DNA of 64,000 nucleotides from Streptomyces sp. V4I2. GTDB taxonomy: Bacteria; Actinomycetota; Actinomycetes; Streptomycetales; Streptomycetaceae. The stretch spans positions 8,122,001 to 8,186,000 of the forward strand of contig NZ_JAUSZM010000003.1 of assembly GCF_030817655.1 (NCBI RefSeq). Direction: 5' to 3'. The stretch's first letter is position 1. Each line of letters begins with the position of its first letter. A model generated the notes under the pieces. The model was not told the DNA's origin. It searched no databases and worked only from the letters and a program-made list of their open reading frames with translations. The translations under genes and the position numbers were made by a program. Positions 59,544-64,000 of this stretch are shown here, piece by piece.

Positions 59544-59890
59544 CGCTCACCTTTCGCTGCATGAACCCGTCCGAAAGCGACGGCGCGTCTTCGACGAGGT
59601 GATCGCGGGTGCGGTGAAGGACGGCGACGACGCTACACCGCGGGCCCGCAGGCCCGCTGGCCCGCTGACCTCACTCGTCACCACCGTGCGCCGCCTCGTC
59701 ACCGCCGGAGCGATTCGACAGGCAGATCCGCAAGGACAACCGCCTGTCCGCCTGGCATCCCGGTCCGGCTTCAAGGGCGCCGATTCCACCCCGATTTCGC
59801 CGATGTCTCCGATGTCTCTGATTTACCCGACATCGCTGATGTCGCCGAAAGTCCATTGATCGGTCACTCGTTGATTTGCCAAGGAGAGTC
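59544..59890. other. Intergenic region with no supported gene
   Basis: These 347 bp contain an open frame (59599-59859) that starts like part of a regulator helix (VIAGAVKDGDD) but soon becomes low-complexity and unlike any family. Bases 59790-59850 are AT-richer, with repeated GATGTC and the inverted GACATC, and may hold the promoter of the 59891 gene. No terminator was found after the SDR gene. Confidence 0.4.
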
Positions 59891-60976
59891 ATGCAGCAGC
59901 AAGTTCAGCAAACGGCCCGGCGCAGTGCATCGAGCGCACGGCGTTTCGTGAAGAGGAACGTCGCAATCGCGGTGGCGGTCACCGCGGCGGCGGCCGTCCT
60001 GGTGTCGGCGCCGTCCGCGTCCGCAGGAACGGGACACTCGTACCGGGGCGGATCCATTGTCACCGACGTACGGACCGAGGCGACGTTCGACTACGCCGCC
60101 GGCGAGATCCCCGAGAACATCACCGTCAACCCCGACGGCTCGGTGACCCTGTCCCTGCTCGGCAGTTGCGCGGTGTGCGAGCGCACCCACGGTCCGCAGC
60201 TGATGCGTATCTCCCCGTCCGGGGAGCGCACCGTGCTGGTCACCGGGCAGGTGGGCGAGGCGATCAGCGGCAACACCCGTGGCAGTGACGGCACCGTCTA
60301 CTACAGCGTGTGGGCCCCGGGCAACGCGGCCAGGAACGGCGTCTACAAGCTGCTTGCGGACGGTACCCCCGAGCGCATCGCCGCGCTGCCGGCCGACTCG
60401 GGCCCCAACGGGCTGGCCATCGATGCGGCCGGCCGCACCCTCTACATCGCCGACAGCCTCAAGGGCACCATCTGGTCCGTTCCGGTCTCGGGCGGATCGG
60501 CGACCCCGTGGCTGACCGACGCCGCTCTCGCACCGGTGCCGACCGAAGCCCTGCCGATCGGCGCCAACGGGCTCAGGTTCCACAACGGCGCTCTGTGGGT
60601 CAGCAACTTCAACAAGGGAACCCTGCTGCGGGTACCGGTCACCACCACCGGCGCGGCCGGTCCCATCCGCCTCGTCGCGGGCGGCCTGCCCAACATCGAC
60701 GATCTCAGCTTCCTGACCCCCTGGTCCGATGTGGTGTTCGCGGCGCAGAACGGCTCCTCCTCGCAGAACGGCCCGGACAGGGTCGTGGTGATCTACCCGA
60801 ACGGCACCTACAAGGCCGTTCTGACCAGCGCGGACGGTCTCGCCTCGCCCTCCGCGACCGCGGTCAGCGGCGACAAGTTGTACATCACCGACGGCGGGGT
60901 CCCCGAACCCCACGACCCGAAACTGCAGATCGGGACGATCAACTTCGCTGCTCTCCTCGCAGGCGCGGCACACTGA
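59891..60976 (+). CDS. Secreted SMP-30/NHL-type beta-propeller protein
   Basis: A 361-residue exported protein. A long signal peptide (basic RRFVKRNVAIAVAV, then AAAAVLVSAPSASAG) is followed by a six-bladed propeller of the SMP-30/ScyD type, with repeated blade motifs: PENITVNPDGSVTLSL, GPNGLAIDAAGRTLYIADS, GANGLRFHNGALWVSNFNKG and VSGDKLYITDGG. A CAVCERTHGP segment has a possible disulphide Cys pair. The ATG at 59891 has AAGGAGAG upstream. It could be a lactonase-like or binding protein; function is unknown. A hairpin terminator follows the stop. Confidence 0.85.
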   Translation: MQQQVQQTARRSASSARRFVKRNVAIAVAVTAAAAVLVSAPSASAGTGHSYRGGSIVTDVRTEATFDYAAGEIPENITVNPDGSVTLSLLGSCAVCERTHGPQLMRISPSGERTVLVTGQVGEAISGNTRGSDGTVYYSVWAPGNAARNGVYKLLADGTPERIAALPADSGPNGLAIDAAGRTLYIADSLKGTIWSVPVSGGSATPWLTDAALAPVPTEALPIGANGLRFHNGALWVSNFNKGTLLRVPVTTTGAAGPIRLVAGGLPNIDDLSFLTPWSDVVFAAQNGSSSQNGPDRVVVIYPNGTYKAVLTSADGLASPSATAVSGDKLYITDGGVPEPHDPKLQIGTINFAALLAGAAH

Positions 60977-60990
60977 CCCGACCAGCACGG

Positions 60991-61014
60991 CAGCCGGGGC
61001 GCACGCCCCGGCTG
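60991..61014. terminator. Hairpin terminator between the propeller gene and the TetR gene
   Basis: CAGCCGGGGC at 60991-61000 pairs perfectly with GCCCCGGCTG at 61005-61014 around a 4-base GCAC loop. It starts 14 bp after the stop at 60976 and ends 14 bp before the tetR-type start. Confidence 0.8.
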
Positions 61015-61028
61015 TCATGGAGGAACAC

Positions 61029-61619
61029 ATGTCCCGGTACACGAAAGAACACAAGCAGGAGACAAGGCAGCGGATCATCGCGACGGCCGGCCGCCGGCTC
61101 AAGCGCAACGGCATCGACGGCTCCGGAGTCGCGACGCTCATGAAGGACGCGGGCCTGACCAACGGCACCTTCTACGCCTACTTCGCCTCCAAGGACCAGC
61201 TCGTCGCCACCGCGGTCGCCGACCAGATGCGCGCACAGCACGCGAACATCGTCGCGCAGGCGGCACCCGGCCGTGCCGGACTCGAACAGATCATCCGCTG
61301 GTACTTCTCCCCCGAGCAGCGCGACACCATCGAGGACGGCTGCCCCAACGCCGCCCTGCTCGACGAGATCGCACGCGCCACGGACCCCACCAGGCAGGCC
61401 TACACCGACGGCGCACTGGTCCTCATCGACGACTTCGCCGCCCGCCTGGCCCCCCTCGATCCACCCTCGGCACGTGTGAAGTCACTCAGCCTCCTCGGCA
61501 TGATGGCCGGGACCCTGCAACTCTCCCGCGCCCTGACCGACCGGCAACTCGCCGACGAACTCCTCGAACAGGGCATCCGCAACGCCCTCGCACTGCTGGA
61601 CGCCGAGCAGCACAACTGA
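61029..61619 (+). CDS. TetR-family transcriptional regulator
   Basis: A 196-residue TetR-type regulator. The N-terminal domain (ETRQRIIATAGRRLKRNGI, VATLMKDAGLTNGTFYAYF, SKDQLVATAV) is a clear match, and the C-terminal helices (CPNAALLDEIARATD, SLLGMMAGTLQLSRAL) are those of the AcrR-like group that senses small hydrophobic or electrophilic molecules. The ATG at 61029 has GGAGG at 61020-61024 region, and an in-frame ATG at 61017 is less likely. It probably represses the SDR gene via the TACGAACGTAA repeats. Confidence 0.9.
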   Translation: MSRYTKEHKQETRQRIIATAGRRLKRNGIDGSGVATLMKDAGLTNGTFYAYFASKDQLVATAVADQMRAQHANIVAQAAPGRAGLEQIIRWYFSPEQRDTIEDGCPNAALLDEIARATDPTRQAYTDGALVLIDDFAARLAPLDPPSARVKSLSLLGMMAGTLQLSRALTDRQLADELLEQGIRNALALLDAEQHN

Positions 61620-62024
61620 TGGTGCCGCCAACGCCGTGACCTGCACCGACCGGATGCAGCCCACGGCCGTTGGCGCACATCGTCGACGGCAGCGGATCAT
61701 CACGCGTGGGCGGCTCCGCCACCACCGCCACCCCCGGCCGGCCCAAGTACGACACCGAACAGCGCCTCATCCAGCTCATCGACACCGAGTCCCGCGGCAC
61801 GCCCTACCCGGCCGACACCACCCGCCGCATCTGGGCGGACCACACCTTCAACGCCTCCTTGCCGGTGATACCGCCACCGCCACAACGCCCGTTTCTGAAC
61901 CGGTGGGAAGGGCCGCGGCCACCCCCGCGGCGCTGCGGGGTGCCGCGCTCGAGTGGGGCAGGAACCGCCCGTGGACGGCCCTCAGGCCGTCGAGCCACTG
62001 CGGGACGCCGACGACTGCCCGCAG
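61620..62024. other. Intergenic region with an unrecognised coding-like fragment
   Basis: These 405 bp separate convergent genes. Around 61730-61860 a + strand frame reads GRPKYDTEQRLIQLIDTESRG and TTRRIWADHTFNASLP, which looks like protein-coding sequence but matches no family I know. Upstream and downstream parts of that frame are low-complexity. It may be a remnant of an integrated or regulatory gene. No terminator was found. Confidence 0.35.
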
Positions 62025-62948
62025 CTACGCGGGACCGGCTCGGCGGAGCTCCGTCAGTGCCCGCGCCGCCGCCCCGATCGCCACCGCGTCCCCGCCGAGC
62101 AGCGCGGGCAGGACCCGCACCGGGTGACCGCTGACCGGGGGTTCGGCGGTGAGTGTCCGCTCGACGGCCGGCTCGACGAACGCCCACGCCCCGGTGACGC
62201 CCCCGCCGATCACGAAGGTGGTGACGTCCAGCAGGCCCGCGGTGACCAGGATCGCCCGCGCCACGGCGGCACCCGCGCCCTCGTACACGGCGAGGGCGTC
62301 CGGGTCGCCCCCGACGGCCGCCTCGGCGACCGCGCGGGCGGTGACGTTCCGCCCGGTGCGCTCGCCGTAGCGCGCGGCGATCGAGCGGCCGGACGCCAGG
62401 GTCTCCAGGTGCCCCCGGCCGCCGCACGTGCACGGCAGGTCGCCGAAGCCGGGGACGTGCCCGATCTCCCCGGCGGCCCCGTGCGGGCCGTCGTACAGCG
62501 CCCCGTCCAGCCACAGCGCCCCGCCCACCCCGGTGCCCAGTGTCATCCCGAGGACGTGCGGTTCGCCCGCGACCGCACCGGCCGCCGCCTCGCCGCGCAG
62601 GAACGCGTTGACGTCGTTGTCCAGGAACGCGGGCACACCCAGCGCCTCCTCGACGGCCGCCGTCACCGCGAACCCGGCCCAGTCCCGGAAGGAGTCGCTC
62701 GCCACGAGGATCCGCCCGGCCCGCGCGTCCACGACCCCCGCCGCGCCGACCCCGACGCCGAGCAGCCGTCCGGGCGTACGGCCGAGCAGCAGTCGTACGC
62801 CGTCCAGCGCGGCCCCGACCATCGCGGCCCCGCCCGCGGCCGCCGGCGTGGGCACCTCCAGGCGGTCGAGGACGTTCAAGTCCTCGCCGCACAGGGCCAC
62901 CTGGGTCGTGGTGCCGCCGATGTCGACACCCGCGACCATGCACGTCAC
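62025..62948 (-). CDS. ROK-family sugar kinase or regulator
   Basis: A 307-residue ROK protein without an N-terminal helix-turn-helix, so a kinase is likely. Motifs: nucleotide-binding AGVDIGGTTTQVAL, FLDNDVNAFLRGEA, LGMTLGTGVGGALWL, HGAAGEIGHVPG and the zinc-type CTCGGRGHLETL (the usual third Cys is His here). It would phosphorylate a hexose such as glucose, GlcNAc or ManNAc. The GTG at 62948 overlaps the ABC ATPase stop by 4 bp; an ATG four codons in is an alternative. It is co-transcribed with the transporter that runs off the right edge. Confidence 0.9.
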   Translation of the reverse strand: MTCMVAGVDIGGTTTQVALCGEDLNVLDRLEVPTPAAAGGAAMVGAALDGVRLLLGRTPGRLLGVGVGAAGVVDARAGRILVASDSFRDWAGFAVTAAVEEALGVPAFLDNDVNAFLRGEAAAGAVAGEPHVLGMTLGTGVGGALWLDGALYDGPHGAAGEIGHVPGFGDLPCTCGGRGHLETLASGRSIAARYGERTGRNVTARAVAEAAVGGDPDALAVYEGAGAAVARAILVTAGLLDVTTFVIGGGVTGAWAFVEPAVERTLTAEPPVSGHPVRVLPALLGGDAVAIGAAARALTELRRAGPA

Positions 62949-64000
62949 GCGGTGGCCCCCGTCCGGTCCGCCGTACGCCGCCGCCGTTGCTCCACCGGGT
63001 CCGGCACCGGCACCGCGGCGATGAGCCGGCGCGTGTACTCCGTCTCCGGACGCAGCAGCGTGGTCATGGTCGGCCCCTGCTCCTCGATCCGGCCGGCCCG
63101 CATGACGACGACCCGCTGTGCGAACTCCTGCACCACAGCCAGGTCGTGCGACACGAACAGGCAGGCGAAGCCCAGCTCCCGCTGCAACTCGGCGATCACC
63201 TCCAGGACCGTCCGCTGCACGCTCACGTCGAGCGCGCTCGTCGGCTCGTCCGCCACCAGCAGTCGCGGCCGCAGTACCAGCGCCCGGGCGAGACTCACCC
63301 GCTGCCGCTGGCCGCCGGACAGCTCACGCGGCCCCCGCCCCGCCAACTCCCTCGGCAGCCGCACCAGTTCGAGGACCTCCGCGATCCGCTCCCGCCGCTC
63401 GGCCGCCGACATGCCCCGCCGGTGCATCCGCAGCGGCTCGGCGACACACTCGGCCACGCTCATCCGCGCGTCCAGCGAGGCCACCGGATCCTGGAGCACC
63501 AGACCGACCCCAGCCAGCAGGGCCCGTCGCGCGCGGCCCCGGGCCCTGTTCAGGTCGGTGCCGAAGAGGGACACCGAGCCGTCGTCCGGCACCACCAGCC
63601 CCAGCGCCGCCCGGGCCGCCGTCGACTTGCCGGACCCGGACTCGCCCACCAGCCCGACGGTCTCGCCGGGATGGACATCGAGCGACACCCCCTCAAGGGC
63701 CCGTACAGCTCCTCGGCCCCGCCCGAACCGCACGGAGACATCGCGGAGTCGGACCACCGCGGGTTCCTCGGGGGGCCCTGACGGGGGCGGGCCCTCGCCG
63801 CTGAGCATCAGGCGCGGCACGGCCGCCAGCAGCCGCCGCGTGTACTCGTGCGTCGGCCGCAGCAGCACCTCCTCCACCGGCCCCGTCTCCACGACCTCGC
63901 CCCGCAGCATCACGGCCACCCGGTCGGCGAAGTCGGCGACCACACCCATGTTGTGCGTGACCAGCAGCACGCCGGTGCCCGAGTCGACCGCCAACTCCCG
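62945..64000 (-). CDS. Fused DppD-DppF ABC ATPase (5' end cut by window edge)
   Basis: The visible 351 codons hold the end of one ATPase domain (GVLLVTHNMGVVADFADRVAVM, the switch region, and HEYTRRLLAAVPRL) and a complete second domain with Walker A GESGSGKSTAARA, signature LSGGQRQRVSLARAL, Walker B LLVADEPTSALDVSVQ and FVSHDLAVVQEF. It is the energy subunit of a peptide/oligosaccharide-type importer whose other genes must lie beyond 64000. The ROK kinase gene overlaps its stop, so the imported ligand is probably a sugar. Confidence 0.9.
   Translation of the reverse strand, partial: RELAVDSGTGVLLVTHNMGVVADFADRVAVMLRGEVVETGPVEEVLLRPTHEYTRRLLAAVPRLMLSGEGPPPSGPPEEPAVVRLRDVSVRFGRGRGAVRALEGVSLDVHPGETVGLVGESGSGKSTAARAALGLVVPDDGSVSLFGTDLNRARGRARRALLAGVGLVLQDPVASLDARMSVAECVAEPLRMHRRGMSAAERRERIAEVLELVRLPRELAGRGPRELSGGQRQRVSLARALVLRPRLLVADEPTSALDVSVQRTVLEVIAELQRELGFACLFVSHDLAVVQEFAQRVVVMRAGRIEEQGPTMTTLLRPETEYTRRLIAAVPVPDPVEQRRRRTADRTGATA

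Overview
The window looks like a chromosomal segment of a Streptomyces or a close relative. The DNA is very GC-rich with third codon positions almost always G or C, there are many GTG starts and 4-bp start/stop overlaps, and typical actinomycete families are present (a conservon, osmoprotectant ABC genes, twin-arginine lipoproteins, paired sensor kinases). No rRNA, tRNA, CRISPR array, prophage or large biosynthetic cluster was seen. All names come from reading translations; no database search was run.

Layout. 1-6953: a glycan-degradation locus with a GH38 alpha-mannosidase (cut by the left edge), a frameshifted RpiR-type regulator, a SIS-domain protein and a secreted GH84 beta-N-acetylglucosaminidase with a beta-propeller tail. 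7110-13600: an AT-rich Zur-like box, one or two small ORFs, then an operon of an MFS exporter, a solute-binding lipoprotein, two permeases and a double ATPase, laid out like a metallophore export/import system without biosynthetic genes. 13711-14197: two fused gene remnants. 14201-21245: a membrane protein, a cytochrome b/molybdopterin oxidoreductase pair, a methyltransferase, two glycosyltransferases and a two-component system. 21316-26217: a branched-chain amino-acid ABC system, livHMGF, convergent with its binding protein. 26381-29603: a sugar-nucleotide epimerase and a second two-component system.

29737-32530: a flavin electron-transfer module of a frameshifted ferric-reductase-like protein, an FMN-binding protein with two nearly identical domains, and ApbE, which would attach the FMN. 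32600-33850: decayed DNA with a gltD remnant and a glycosyltransferase remnant split by a degenerate tnpB element. 34021-36538 plus 43100-44056: an osmoprotectant (glycine betaine/choline type) ABC system whose binding-protein gene is separated from the rest by an intact tnpB element (36601-38130) and a four-gene conservon (38138-42710).

44157-56548: a catabolic region. One strand carries a peptide-type ABC transporter, an aldo/keto reductase, an HpcH-type aldolase and a sialidase-like protein. The other carries an in-frame DUF1537 kinase-PdxA2 dehydrogenase fusion, a DeoR regulator and an SDR dehydrogenase. Together they suggest uptake and breakdown of an acidic sugar or sugar-acid derivative. 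56549-58640: remnants of an aldo/keto reductase and a sensor kinase, and an aldehyde dehydrogenase broken by a small deletion. 58728-61619: an SDR, a secreted SMP-30-like propeller protein and a TetR regulator, with a direct-repeat promoter. 62025-64000: a ROK kinase and the end of a peptide/sugar ABC ATPase cut by the right edge.

Three otherwise normal genes are interrupted by small indels (near 2497, 30494 and 58210). These may be real pseudogenes or consensus errors.
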